A stretch of DNA of 40,320 bases from Pseudomonadota bacterium (GCA_030603345.1 JAUVXZ010000004.1:1-40320); one strand, 5' to 3'. Positions 16,904 through 26,077 are shown, counted from the first letter of the stretch. The notes: generated from the sequence alone by a model not told the origin. A program made the numbers and translations.

Positions 16904-18583
16904 TTACTCTAATAAAGATACCCCATACCCCGATTTGAAATAAAGAAGTTTTACATGCTGGTTGAAAAACGCTTTGAGCAACTCTTGTTCTTCCTTGGCA
17001 AAAGACCTTTTCACCCATCGGTCAAAGATATCGTAGCGTATGAGCAAATGTGTTATTCCCTGGCTCGTAATTCCTTGCATTATATCTTCAGGTTTATTTA
17101 ACCCAATTACAAGCTGGTGGAGCATGCTTCTATTGAAATTCATATCAAAGACATACTCTCTGTCACAGTAATACCCCCTCTTTCCCATATGGATAAATAG
17201 TATTTTGGCATTCGGGTGGAGGTTTTTGTTAATGTATCTCAAAACCGGGTATTCTCTGCGGTACCTTTCTATATACTGATCACGACTCACGGTACCGCTC
17301 AAATAGGTGATGGGATCTACGTACCTGTATTGAGTGAAGATGTAGTGTGCATTCAGCCAAAGGGAAAAAGAAACGATCAAAAAGACGACCGCAAAACCTA
17401 AGTTTCGTGAGTATCGGGCCTTTAGGGCTGAAACCAGATCAACCATTTTCCTGACACCGAAGATAGACAAGATGACCAATGGGGGGATTATAGGCGAGAT
17501 ATACCTGATCCTCATGCCGCTGCTAAAAAAAGCTGTTGCGAAAAAAAGTATTGCGTAGGCAAGCAGCATCTTCCTCTCGCTTCTGAGGGCTCGAGGATCA
17601 TCTTTCATGCGATAAAAGGCCAGCAGAGGGAATAGGAGAAGAAAGGGATTGAGTTTGCCATCAAAATACTGCGGGTTTCCATCTTGCCCTTGAAAAAAAA
17701 CTCTCACCGGCAAAAGCGCCATTTGCCACCAAGTCTCACCATATATCGTTTTTCGATAGGTGAGAAGACCGACTGTCTGCTGGATCAAACCATCTTGTGG
17801 GTTAAATAGGTGATCGTAAAGAGGATAAAGAGGATTATTTGTCCACAGGTAGTTCCGTATCATCCACGGAGAAAGAACAAGAAGCGCTACCGAGAGGAAC
17901 AGTAATCCATATCCGGCAGCCTTAAAAAAGCCAGGTTTACTGTTTGGTACGTATCTTGAATACAGAAAAGGAACAAAAAGGGTCAAAAGGAAAAGCACTA
18001 TGAGGCCGTTGTATTTTGTTCCTGCTGCCAAGCCACAAAAGAGAGCAGATAAAAGCAAAAACCTTAACCTGAACCCCTCTTCTATCCATCTGAGAATTAG
18101 CAGAACGGATGCCGTTGAGAAGAAGATAAGTCCCAAGTCTACGTAGACCGTTATAGAAAGCTTTACAATGATGGGAACTGAGAGGAAAAAGATCCCCCCG
18201 AGGAGTGCATAGACAGTATTACTCCGTGGTTTCAAAAAATTGAAAATAAGCCAGGCTGTGAGTAGAGCGAAACAGAAGTGGATAAGTTTGGGAATTACGT
18301 CATTGCCAAAATAGAGCGGCACCAAATACAAGAGATCCAGGTTCATAGGGTAGTAAGAAAAGACCAGTGAAGGAATTTCGTAGATACCCCCATGCTTGAG
18401 GTAGAGCTTCGGTATAGCCAGGTGGTGAACAAGTGCGTCTCTACTAACAGGGGGCACACCGGCAAGGATTATGATGGAAACAATCAAGATTGCCAGCAGT
18501 ATTAGAAGCAAGACCTTAACCCACCCCACAGCAGATGGATTTCCTGTCTTTTTCGATTTGGGTGAGTTTAATCTATTTTTCAT
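16904..18583 (-). CDS. GT-C membrane glycosyltransferase (phospholipid-carrier-dependent)
   Basis: The 559 residues have about eleven to twelve hydrophobic helices. After the first helix comes VPPVSRDALVHHLAIPKLYL (45-64), the first-loop Asp and His pair typical of GT39/PMT-like enzymes. LAAGTKYNGLIVLFLL near 185-200 matches the mid-protein AxxxKxNG motif of this family. A soluble C-terminal domain of about 130 residues follows the last helix. It should transfer a sugar from a polyprenyl phosphate on the outer side of the membrane. It is divergent from the TMTC-like gene at 18729. Confidence 0.82.
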   Translation of the reverse strand: MKNRLNSPKSKKTGNPSAVGWVKVLLLILLAILIVSIIILAGVPPVSRDALVHHLAIPKLYLKHGGIYEIPSLVFSYYPMNLDLLYLVPLYFGNDVIPKLIHFCFALLTAWLIFNFLKPRSNTVYALLGGIFFLSVPIIVKLSITVYVDLGLIFFSTASVLLILRWIEEGFRLRFLLLSALFCGLAAGTKYNGLIVLFLLTLFVPFLYSRYVPNSKPGFFKAAGYGLLFLSVALLVLSPWMIRNYLWTNNPLYPLYDHLFNPQDGLIQQTVGLLTYRKTIYGETWWQMALLPVRVFFQGQDGNPQYFDGKLNPFLLLFPLLAFYRMKDDPRALRSERKMLLAYAILFFATAFFSSGMRIRYISPIIPPLVILSIFGVRKMVDLVSALKARYSRNLGFAVVFLIVSFSLWLNAHYIFTQYRYVDPITYLSGTVSRDQYIERYRREYPVLRYINKNLHPNAKILFIHMGKRGYYCDREYVFDMNFNRSMLHQLVIGLNKPEDIMQGITSQGITHLLIRYDIFDRWVKRSFAKEEQELLKAFFNQHVKLLYFKSGYGVSLLE

Positions 18584-18728
18584 TGCTTATAAGTCCACAA
18601 TATGGCGCAGTTTGTTCCACTGAGATTAGTATCGCACTAAAAAACGACTTGTCAAAACAAGGTAAATATAATACTTGATCCGTATCCTCTAATAACCGGG
18701 AATTCCTCAAAATCTTTTAGGAGAAGAT

Positions 18729-20885
18729 ATGCAAGAGGTGTACCAATCAATCGACTCGCAGGCTGAACGATCTCTCTCACGCTGCCGCATAGTGGTCTTT
18801 TCCATCATAGCGCTCTCGCTCCTTATTTTTTCGATATACGGAAATTCTTTTGACTGTTCATGGCATTTTGACGATGAGCCAAACATCACGGATAATCCCA
18901 ATCTGCACCTTAAAGAAATAACCTGGGAAAACCTTAAGCGATCCCTCTTTTCTGATCGCAACAACCCCACTATGCCTTATAGACCCGTAGCCTGTCTCAC
19001 TTTCGCCTTAAATCACTATTTTGGCGAGCTCAATGTTTTCGGTTACCACCTGGTCAATATATTCATCCACTTGCTGTCGTCCATTTTTCTCCTTCTATTC
19101 ATTTACCATACCTTGAATCTCCCATCTTTGAGGGCAAAATACGCTTCACAGTCATATTTCATTGCTCTTCTCGCCACCACTCTCTGGGCTATCAATCCGA
19201 TACAGACCCAAGCAGTGACCTATATCGTCCAGAGAATGGCCTCGCTCGCTGGAATGTTTTATATCATGAGCATGTTCTTTTACCTAAAAGCAAGGATAAG
19301 CGAAACAGGGAGCAAAAAGATAATATTCTTTATCTTATGTTTTGTTTCCTTTGTTATGGCCCTTGGGTCTAAAGAAAATGCCGCTATACTCCCCTTAAGC
19401 GTATTCCTCTATGAGATTGTTATCCTTCAAGAAGATGCAGGATCCTATCTACGGAAGAACCGAGGGGTCTTTCTGATTGTCTGTGGAGGTACCCTCTTGC
19501 TGGGGCTTTCATATATGTATTTCAAAGGTGGAAATATTTTTTCTTTTTTGAATGGTTATGAAAATAGGCCGTTCACCCTGACGCAAAGGCTCTTAACTCA
19601 GCCCCGGGTTACTATTTTCTATTTTTCCCTTTTGCTCTATCCCCTCCCCAACAGGCTTAGCATAGCCCATTCCTTTCAGGTTTCGACCTCACTCTTTGAT
19701 CCTGTATCGACTATTTTTTCCATTCTCCTCATTTCAGGGGCTATTGCTTTTGCGATCTATTCAGCAAAAAAGAACCCTCTTTTTTCATTTTGCATCCTTT
19801 TCTTTTTCTTAAACCACGCAATAGAGTCCACAATACTGCCTTTGGAGTTGATATTTGAGCACCGAAACTATATTCCCTCCATGTTCTTTTTTCTTCCGAT
19901 CGCGATCGGATTCTCTAACCTTTTGGAATTGTACGCGCAAAAAAAGGCCATGAAGCATATTGTATCAGCTTTCATCATCCTCCTGCTGATAGGCGTTGGG
20001 CATGCCACTTTTATGCGAAATTTCGCTTGGAAAAATGAAAGAAGCCTCTGGATGGATGCTATTGAAAAATCACCCGATCTCTCTAGGCCCCACCATAACC
20101 TCGGCAGATATTATCATGATCATGGCCATAAAAACGAGGCAATCCTTGAATACCAGAAAGCTATAGAAAAACCGGTCACCAATCGAATAGATGAAACTTT
20201 TGTCACGTATTACAATCTAGGTAAGATATATAGCAATTTTAAGGATTATGAAAAAGCTCTATATTACTATAATAGGGCACTGTACATAAATCCCCAATTC
20301 CCGCATATCTACAACGATATTGCCGGTGTTTTTGACAGGAAAGGTAACTATGAACTCGCTTATAAATACCTGGCCAAAGCGTTTGGACTCTATCCAGACA
20401 GTATCGTGACAAACTACAACCTCGGGCTCTATTATTTGCGAAAAGGCCAACCCGACAAAGCTATCTACCATCTACAAAGGGTATCGGATGAGAAACAATT
20501 TGGAGAGAAGGTTCCTTTGTATTTCGGTGTAGCATTCAAACAGAAGGGGCAACTCGGCAGAGCAGCAACCTATTTTAAAAAAGCTCTGAAAACGAATCCT
20601 CGAAATATAAAACTGTATCTTCACCTGGCAGAAATATTTTACCGCATAGGTAATTATAAGAGCGCTGAACGAGAGACGGGGAAGGCTATTATCCTTATGT
20701 CGAATAGAAATATATTTCAGAAAATCTTGGACGATCTCCAAAAAGGGGGTCAATCTAGCAACTTACAGCCTAAAGCAGATATTGTTATTCCCTTGATAGG
20801 CAAATTGTGTCTTCGCAGATCAGAAACCCTAAAAGAGTGGGGTGGTTTGCTTAAGGAAAAGTCTTTACGGTTTGAAGGGGAGTAA
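18729..20885 (+). CDS. TMTC-like GT-C protein with C-terminal TPR repeats
   Basis: In these 718 residues, about 18-435 are membrane helices of a GT-C fold. The first outer loop carries SWHFDDEPNITDNP (an Asp-Asp-Glu catalytic-type motif), followed by YRPVACLTFALNHYFGELNV and NPIQTQAVTYIVQRMASL. About 450-690 form six to seven TPR units such as HHNLGRYYHDHGHKNEAILE and TYYNLGKIYSNFKDYEKALY. The same layout is found in eukaryotic TMTC O-mannosyltransferases and their bacterial relatives. The start at 18729 follows AGGAG. The TPR part probably binds the acceptor protein. The gene converges on two pilin genes. Confidence 0.88.
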   Translation: MQEVYQSIDSQAERSLSRCRIVVFSIIALSLLIFSIYGNSFDCSWHFDDEPNITDNPNLHLKEITWENLKRSLFSDRNNPTMPYRPVACLTFALNHYFGELNVFGYHLVNIFIHLLSSIFLLLFIYHTLNLPSLRAKYASQSYFIALLATTLWAINPIQTQAVTYIVQRMASLAGMFYIMSMFFYLKARISETGSKKIIFFILCFVSFVMALGSKENAAILPLSVFLYEIVILQEDAGSYLRKNRGVFLIVCGGTLLLGLSYMYFKGGNIFSFLNGYENRPFTLTQRLLTQPRVTIFYFSLLLYPLPNRLSIAHSFQVSTSLFDPVSTIFSILLISGAIAFAIYSAKKNPLFSFCILFFFLNHAIESTILPLELIFEHRNYIPSMFFFLPIAIGFSNLLELYAQKKAMKHIVSAFIILLLIGVGHATFMRNFAWKNERSLWMDAIEKSPDLSRPHHNLGRYYHDHGHKNEAILEYQKAIEKPVTNRIDETFVTYYNLGKIYSNFKDYEKALYYYNRALYINPQFPHIYNDIAGVFDRKGNYELAYKYLAKAFGLYPDSIVTNYNLGLYYLRKGQPDKAIYHLQRVSDEKQFGEKVPLYFGVAFKQKGQLGRAATYFKKALKTNPRNIKLYLHLAEIFYRIGNYKSAERETGKAIILMSNRNIFQKILDDLQKGGQSSNLQPKADIVIPLIGKLCLRRSETLKEWGGLLKEKSLRFEGE

Positions 20886-20915
20886 AGAAGCAGCACATCA
20901 GATAGAATGCTAAGG

Positions 20916-20950
20916 CCGGGAGGAGCATTAGAAGACCTAGCTCCCCCCGG
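20916..20950. terminator. GC-rich hairpin between converging genes
   Basis: CCGGGAGGAGC (20916-20926) and GCTCCCCCCGG (20940-20950) pair over 11 positions with one mismatch, between the TMTC-like stop (20885) and the pilin stop (20960). There is no T-run, but position and symmetry suit a two-way terminator or mRNA 3' stabiliser. Confidence 0.6.
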
Positions 20951-20959
20951 GAGTTTATG

Positions 20960-21340
20960 TTACTTCTTGCTTAAAGAACCACCCGGGCCACGAATGATAT
21001 AACTCTCGTTTCCTGAAGGATGATATGCCTCCATAACATAGGTAGAATCGGTGGCAGTGGTTATGGTGAATACCACCTTATCGGACAAATACAGCCCGAA
21101 AGTGGCGCCAGTGAGGGTGCTTGTTGAACTGCAGTAGGTGTCTTCATCAACATAATAGCCTTCTTGGGCTGTAGCAGCATTCCTCAAGTCCGACTCTGCC
21201 GAAGAGTTATAAGACCTCTTCCTGTAATTGCTAAACTGTGGGATGGCTATGGCGGCCAGGATGCCGATGATCGCGATAACGATCATCAATTCAATAAGCG
21301 TGAAGCCTTTTTTGTTTGCTCTTATCATGTTCTTTCCCAT
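20960..21340 (-). CDS. type IV pilin (second of a tandem pair)
   Basis: This 126-residue prepilin has a short leader ending KKG and cut before [20 protein letters not shown], with Glu at mature position 5. The helix continues into [13 protein letters not shown]. The globular half is short and rich in Ser and Thr ([11 protein letters not shown]) and ends in a glycine-rich GPGGSLSKK. Only one cysteine is visible, so no disulfide loop is expected. It is very similar to its upstream neighbour. No own sigma-54 site is visible, so it is probably read through from 21819. The second ATG (21328) is an alternative start. Confidence 0.92.
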   Translation of the reverse strand: MGKNMIRANKKGFTLIELMIVIAIIGILAAIAIPQFSNYRKRSYNSSAESDLRNAATAQEGYYVDEDTYCSSTSTLTGATFGLYLSDKVVFTITTATDSTYVMEAYHPSGNESYIIRGPGGSLSKK

Positions 21341-21388
21341 TTCCCGTGAAAATCACGATAGATAAGCAGTTCTCATAGCAAACCTATA

Positions 21389-21428
21389 CGACCGGGAGAA
21401 GCGGCAATAACCTAACTCCTCTCGGTCG
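21389..21428 (-). terminator. hairpin between the two pilin genes
   Basis: CGACCGGGAGAAG (21389-21401) pairs with CTCCTCTCGGTCG (21416-21428), with a perfect 6-base outer stem. It resembles the hairpin after the second pilin. Without a T-run it may act as a partial terminator or processing site, making the first pilin more abundant than the second. Confidence 0.5.
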
Positions 21429-21435
21429 AATCCGG

Positions 21436-21819
21436 TTACATCTTACTTATTGAACCACCCGGACCTCGAATGATATAGCTTGCGTCTCCTGAAGGATGCA
21501 TTGCTCTCATCACATAGGTACTATCGGTGGCAGTATCGATGTTGTAAACCACCTTATCGGACAAATACAGCCCGTAGGTGGCGCCAATGAGCGTACTGGT
21601 GGAATTACAATATGTGGATTCATCCACATAATAAGCTTCCTGGGCTGTGGCGGAATTCCTCAGGTCTGACTGTGAAGAAGAATTATACGACCTTTTCCTG
21701 TATGCACTGAACTGCGGTATAGCAATCGCCGCCAGGATACCGATGATCGCAATAACGATCATCAATTCAATAAGCGTGAAACCTTTTTGATTTTTCATTT
21801 TGATCATTTTTAACAACAT
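21436..21819 (-). CDS. type IV pilin (first of a tandem pair)
   Basis: This 127-residue prepilin has its leader ending in NQKG and cut before [20 protein letters not shown]. The globular part parallels the neighbour: [20 protein letters not shown], then [14 protein letters not shown] and a terminal [12 protein letters not shown] 21819 has GGAGG nine bases upstream, making it the translation start. It is the promoter-proximal copy behind a sigma-54 site and so probably the major pilin. The two copies differ mainly around [22 protein letters not shown] and [18 protein letters not shown], suggesting recent duplication. Confidence 0.93.
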   Translation of the reverse strand: MLLKMIKMKNQKGFTLIELMIVIAIIGILAAIAIPQFSAYRKRSYNSSSQSDLRNSATAQEAYYVDESTYCNSTSTLIGATYGLYLSDKVVYNIDTATDSTYVMRAMHPSGDASYIIRGPGGSISKM

Positions 21820-21934
21820 CTTTCTATCCTCCTATGATTTATTTGCATGGTACATGATTACAAAACTTAAACAATGTATGTTTGGTCAGTCACCTCCCTT
21901 CTGAATGAACAGTTAGGTCTTGGTGATGTTAGAA

Positions 21935-21950
21935 AGCAAGTACCGTGCCA
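21935..21950 (-). promoter_or_regulatory. sigma-54 (-24/-12) promoter for the pilin genes
   Basis: The minus strand reads TGGCACGGTACTTGCT, matching the consensus TGGCACRNNNNTTGCW at all specified positions. It lies about 115 bases upstream of the pilin ATG at 21819. The PilR-like activator encoded at 22494-23867 is of the sigma-54 type, so the pair fits PilR-dependent pilin expression. Confidence 0.9.
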
Positions 21951-22121
21951 TTCAATCGAATTTCTTAGTCAAAACATAAGATCTAATATTTTCAAATAGT
22001 TAGCGCTATTATGCTTACAAATACACCTCTACGCCCAGCCCGGTCTGGCATTTTTTTTCGTGCTGCGGACATTTTTTGTCAGCCTTATGACAATTTTTGT
22101 TAAAATCCCAGTACCTATTCA

Positions 22122-22409
22122 GCCACAAAGGCACAAAGACCCAAAGAGAGGATGAACATAAACTAACTAACGGGGTTTTCTCATTAATGAGCCTAAGGCT
22201 CATTAATTTCGATGTGCCAAGCATTAATGCGGCCCAGGCACATTAAAAAGCCTGTAACCGTTCACGGGCTCAGAGGTTCAAGGTTCAACAAAAATCTGAA
22301 ATTCCTACGAGCAAGCTTAACAAAAGAAATGTAACCCTGAACGGCGAACCCTGAACCTATGAACACCTACGAATATTCTATAATCTTGGTGTCTTGGTGC
22401 CTTTGTGGC
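22122..22409. repeat. inverted-repeat-bounded mosaic of dispersed repeats
   Basis: GCCACAAAGGCAC (22122-22134) and GTGCCTTTGTGGC (22397-22409) are perfect 13-base inverted arms. Between them lie a further palindrome and GGTTCAAGGTTCAA-type sequence. The right arm joins CTTGGTGTCTTGGTG, also found at 1508-1522. The frame 22015-22224 crosses the left arm and is not a gene. The rest of 21951-22493 shows no gene. Confidence 0.8.
22183..22207. repeat. perfect stem-loop ATTAATGAGCC/GGCTCATTAAT
   Basis: Eleven-base perfect arms surround a TAA loop. A further ATTAATG occurs at 22213-22219. It lies within the repeat mosaic between the pilR stop and the pilin promoter. Confidence 0.8.
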
Positions 22410-22493
22410 AAGATACCTGAGTAGTTACAAATCCCAAAACAAATGTTAGACGAGCAGCAGTGGGTGCAGTAAGTCTCGTGCGGTATTTCAGAA

Positions 22494-23867
22494 TTACGGT
22501 AATTCGCCAGAAAAGGCCTCGAGGCCCAGCTTGCTCATTCGGTACCGTAGGGATCGCAGGGTTATGCCCAGGAGCCTGGCAGTCCTTTGTTTTGATCCGT
22601 GAGCCATGTCCAAGGCCCTGAGGATGTAGTCCTTTTCCAGCTCAGCCATGACCTTATCCAGTTTGACTCCGTCATCACTGAGGTCGGTGCGACGCCTGTT
22701 TTCCCGCATCCGGCCCTTCTTAAAATTTGACAAGGACAGGCTCTGAGGCAAGACAATATTGGAGGTCTCCAGTGCCACACTCCGCTCAATGATATTTTCT
22801 AGTTCTCTGACGTTACCAGGAAACGGGTACTGACTCAGTATATCCATTGCATAGGCAGATAACTTGTTTATATCTTTGCCCTGTTCCTGGGAGTATTTCC
22901 CCAAAAAATGCTGTGCCAAAAGGGGCAAGTCTCCTTTTCTTCCCCTTAGAGGGGGTATAGATACTTCAATAACATTGAGCCTAAAGAAGAGGTCCTCCCT
23001 GAAACTCCCGTCCATTACCTCTTCCTCAAGATTTACGTTCGTAGCCGATATGAATCGTACATCTATTTGCCGCTCCTCAGTTTCCCCAATCCTCGTAAAG
23101 GTCTTTTCTTGAATAACCCTCAAGAGCTTAACCTGAATGGCCGGAGTGAGCTCACCTATCTCGTCAAAGAATACGGTGCCACCATCTGCTGCCTCAAACA
23201 GACCCCCTTTATCGGTATTTGCTCCAGTAAATGCCCCCTTCTTGTAACCAAAAAGCTCGCTCTCAATCAGGGTCTCAGGAATCCCTGCACAGTTAATAAC
23301 AACAAAGGGCTGATCTTTTCTGGAGCTCTGTCCATGAATTGCCCTGGCCACGAGCTCTTTTCCTGTACCACTTTCGCCAGAAATGAGTATATTGGTCTTG
23401 GTGCTCGCAACCTTTCTGATCAGGTCATAAGTCCTTTTCATTTGAGGGCTTTCACCGATTAGACAACCAAAATGGTACTCTTCCTCATCCTGTCCCTTTG
23501 GAAGTGTTTTTCTTTGGAGGGCATCTCGCACAATCTTTTTGAATTCAGACACATTAAATGGCTTAGGAATATAATCGTAAGCCCCATCCTTCATGGCCTC
23601 AACTGCTGTTTCTGCTGTGGCAAATGCCGAGATGATAATGACCCGTGTTTCTGAATTGACCTCTCTTACCTTTCTGAGGACCCCTAACCCATCTATATCG
23701 TCCATCCGGATATCGGTAATAACCAAATCAAATGCCTCTTTGTCCAGAGTCGTGCATGCCTCCTCCCCGCTTGCCGCAAAATGAACAGCATAACCCTCCT
23801 TGGTCAATACGATCTCAAGGAATTCCCGCATGCTCAATTCATCATCAACTACCAGGATTGAGTTCAT
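22494..23867 (-). CDS. pilR: sigma-54-dependent response regulator, PilR-like
   Basis: This 457-residue NtrC-family activator has a receiver domain (1-115) with acidic pocket D8/D9 and phospho-acceptor D52 in VITDIRM. The AAA+ domain follows, with Walker A GESGTGK at 164-170 and the sigma-54 contact GAFTGA at 211-216. It ends in a Fis-type helix-turn-helix (AHGSKQRTARLLGITLRSLR). ATG 23867 is chosen because GGGAG lies four bases upstream; TTG 23882 would be poorly placed. Its start overlaps the pyrC end by 23 bases. The nearby pilins and sigma-54 promoter support a PilR role; no PilS is in the window. Confidence 0.85.
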   Translation of the reverse strand: MNSILVVDDELSMREFLEIVLTKEGYAVHFAASGEEACTTLDKEAFDLVITDIRMDDIDGLGVLRKVREVNSETRVIIISAFATAETAVEAMKDGAYDYIPKPFNVSEFKKIVRDALQRKTLPKGQDEEEYHFGCLIGESPQMKRTYDLIRKVASTKTNILISGESGTGKELVARAIHGQSSRKDQPFVVINCAGIPETLIESELFGYKKGAFTGANTDKGGLFEAADGGTVFFDEIGELTPAIQVKLLRVIQEKTFTRIGETEERQIDVRFISATNVNLEEEVMDGSFREDLFFRLNVIEVSIPPLRGRKGDLPLLAQHFLGKYSQEQGKDINKLSAYAMDILSQYPFPGNVRELENIIERSVALETSNIVLPQSLSLSNFKKGRMRENRRRTDLSDDGVKLDKVMAELEKDYILRALDMAHGSKQRTARLLGITLRSLRYRMSKLGLEAFSGELP

Positions 23868-25152
23868 TGGACTCCCAAACAATCCTCCCCTTTACCATGG
23901 TTAAGACTGCCATACCTTTCATCTTCACCCCAATAAAGGGCGAATTATGGCTCTTGGATTTAATACGCTCCTCGGTAAACACGTATTCCTTGCTAAAATC
24001 TATGATAGTTAGATCTGCTTCTTTGCCCTCTTCAATAACGCCACCCTTGGTGTTGAGAATAGCTGCAGGGTTATGGGACAGCTTTGCTATTGCACCAGGC
24101 AGGTCCATCACGCCTTCCCTTACCAAAGCCAGGGTGAGGGGCAGAGCAGTCTCAAGACCAATGATGCCAAATGAGGCCTTATCAAACTCCACGTCTTTCT
24201 CCAGGGGGCTATGGGGGGCGTGATCGGTTGCAATGACATCGATGACACCCTCGGAAAGCCCCCTCTTTATGGCATCTACGTCCTTGGGCTCCCGCAATGG
24301 GGGATTCATCTTGGCGTTGGTATCATAGCCGATGACAGCAGTATGATCAAGACTGAAGTAATGAGGAGCTGTTTCTGCTGTTACCGGAATACCTTCCTCT
24401 TTGGCCTGCCTAATAAAAGTAACCGATCCCTCAGTGCTCACATGGGCAATATGAACGGGGTATCCCGTTAACTTGGCCAACAGTATGTCTCTCACGACCA
24501 TGATCTCCTCGGTAGCCGCCGGAATTCCCCTCAGGCCCAACCGAGTAGAGATAGAGCCCTCATGCATAACGCCCTCGGATGACAAACTCAGATCCTGACA
24601 ATGGGAGATAACCGGTAGTTGAAAAAACCGCGCGTATTCTATTGCCCTGCGCATGAGTTCGCTGCTGGTGACTGGTCTCCCATCATCGGACACTGCCACA
24701 GCACCTGCCTGTTTGAGGTCGCCAAATTCAGTGAGTGACTCACCTTTCTGGCCTTTGCTTATCGCCGCAACCGGATATACTCGTACCACATTAGCCTTTC
24801 GCGCCCGCTCTAAAACAAATTCTGTAACAGATCGTGAGTCATTAACAGGATTTGTGTTAGGCATACATGCCACGGCGGTAAACCCACCTGCAGCAGCAGC
24901 CGTACTCCCCGAGGCAATCGTCTCCTTGTACTCCTCTCCGGGCTCCCTGAAATGGACATGCATATCAATGAGGCCAGGGGTAACGAACATCCCTGATGCA
25001 TCCACTGTCTTTATGTCGCCACCACCAGGTGGCTGAAAGCTCCCAGGAGTAAAGAGCTTTTCAATCCTTCCCTTACTTATGAGAATATCCAGTTTCTTTT
25101 GTGTTCCAAGGCGAGGATCTATTACATCTCCACCTTTGATCCAGGTTATCAC
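23845..25152 (-). CDS. pyrC: dihydroorotase
   Basis: This 435-residue class I dihydroorotase closes carbamoyl-aspartate to dihydroorotate in pyrimidine synthesis. Metal ligands are visible in HVHFREPG (His65, His67), VISHCQD, IAHVST and ATDHAPHS. AVSDDGRPV supplies the acidic residue used in place of the carboxylated lysine in class I enzymes. The start is GTG 25152, eight bases after GGAGG and two bases past the pyrB stop. The longer frame to 25221 only reads pyrB sequence. It is coupled with pyrB on one side and pilR on the other. Confidence 0.93.
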   Translation of the reverse strand: MITWIKGGDVIDPRLGTQKKLDILISKGRIEKLFTPGSFQPPGGGDIKTVDASGMFVTPGLIDMHVHFREPGEEYKETIASGSTAAAAGGFTAVACMPNTNPVNDSRSVTEFVLERARKANVVRVYPVAAISKGQKGESLTEFGDLKQAGAVAVSDDGRPVTSSELMRRAIEYARFFQLPVISHCQDLSLSSEGVMHEGSISTRLGLRGIPAATEEIMVVRDILLAKLTGYPVHIAHVSTEGSVTFIRQAKEEGIPVTAETAPHYFSLDHTAVIGYDTNAKMNPPLREPKDVDAIKRGLSEGVIDVIATDHAPHSPLEKDVEFDKASFGIIGLETALPLTLALVREGVMDLPGAIAKLSHNPAAILNTKGGVIEEGKEADLTIIDFSKEYVFTEERIKSKSHNSPFIGVKMKGMAVLTMVKGRIVWESNELNPGS

Positions 25153-25153
25153 C

Positions 25154-26077
25154 TCATTCCCCTCCAATGAGCAGATAAAGGAGGGCCATTCGTATGGCCA
25201 CACCATTGCTGACCTGATCAAGGATCACGGAAAAGGGTCCATCTGCCACATCTCCTGTTATTTCCACACCCCTGTTTATTGGGCCTGGATGCATTATAAT
25301 GACATCCTTTTTTGCCCCCTTTAAAAGCTCTTTGTTTAAACCGAAAAAATTGGAATACTCCCGCAGGCTCGGAAACAGGATTCCACTCTGCCTTTCGAGC
25401 TGAATCCGTAGCATCATGATAACATCCTTGTTCTTCAAAGCCCTTACCGGATCTAGCACCACCTGCGTCCCTAATGATGCAACATCAGTAGGAATCATGG
25501 TCGGCGGGCCTGAAACGGTTACCTCGGCTCCCATCTTCTTCAAGGCCCGTATATCGGACCCTGCGACCCTACTGTGCGCTATGTCTCCAATTATGACAAC
25601 CCTTAATCCCTTTATCCGGCCCTTCTTTTTTCGAATGGTGAAAAGATCTAGCAATGCCTGACTGGGATGTTCATGCATTCCATCACCTGCATTAATTACC
25701 CCTGCCTCGAGATGTTTGGCCAAGAAATGTGGTGCACCACTGGAGGGATGCCTCAGGACGATAATATCTGGATTCATGGCCTGCAGGTTCTGTGCCGTAT
25801 CGATGAGTGTCTCTCCCTTAGCCATACTGCTCTCATTTGCAGAAAGGCTCAGCGTATCTGCGCTGAGTCGTTTAGCAGCCATTTCAAAGGAGGCCTTTGT
25901 TATTGTACTCGGCTCATAAAAAAAATTGATAATGCTTTTGCCCCTCAGGGTCGGGACTTTCTTGATATCTCTGGATGAGATCTCCAGGAATGCATCGGCA
26001 GTATCGAGTATCATGTTTATGTCGCCGACCGAGAGCTGATCTATCCCTAACAGATCCTTATGATTAAACGTATACAT
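25154..26077 (-). CDS. pyrB: aspartate carbamoyltransferase catalytic subunit, altered active-site motif
   Basis: This 307-residue protein has the PyrB hallmarks: [18 protein letters not shown] (Lys87), VLRHPSSG (Arg109), [10 protein letters not shown] (His137), HSRVAGS and MHPGPINRG. It makes carbamoyl-aspartate from carbamoyl phosphate and aspartate. The carbamoyl-phosphate loop, normally STRT, reads STIT: codon 59 is ATA (25901-25903) instead of an Arg codon, one base from AGA. The next position is Lys rather than Arg. The Arg is near-invariant, so activity is doubtful unless this is an error. Its start lies 36 bases past a strong terminator. Confidence 0.9.
   Translation of the reverse strand: MYTFNHKDLLGIDQLSVGDINMILDTADAFLEISSRDIKKVPTLRGKSIINFFYEPSTITKASFEMAAKRLSADTLSLSANESSMAKGETLIDTAQNLQAMNPDIIVLRHPSSGAPHFLAKHLEAGVINAGDGMHEHPSQALLDLFTIRKKKGRIKGLRVVIIGDIAHSRVAGSDIRALKKMGAEVTVSGPPTMIPTDVASLGTQVVLDPVRALKNKDVIMMLRIQLERQSGILFPSLREYSNFFGLNKELLKGAKKDVIIMHPGPINRGVEITGDVADGPFSVILDQVSNGVAIRMALLYLLIGGE

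Noticed and set aside
22015-22224. 69-codon minus-strand frame as a small protein
   Set aside because: It reads across the dispersed CCACAAAGGCAC repeat arm, has no ribosome site and no family motif.
23867-23882. TTG 23882 as the pilR start
   Set aside because: The GGAGG is only two or three bases away, and the receiver domain starts at ATG 23867, which has its own GGGAG.
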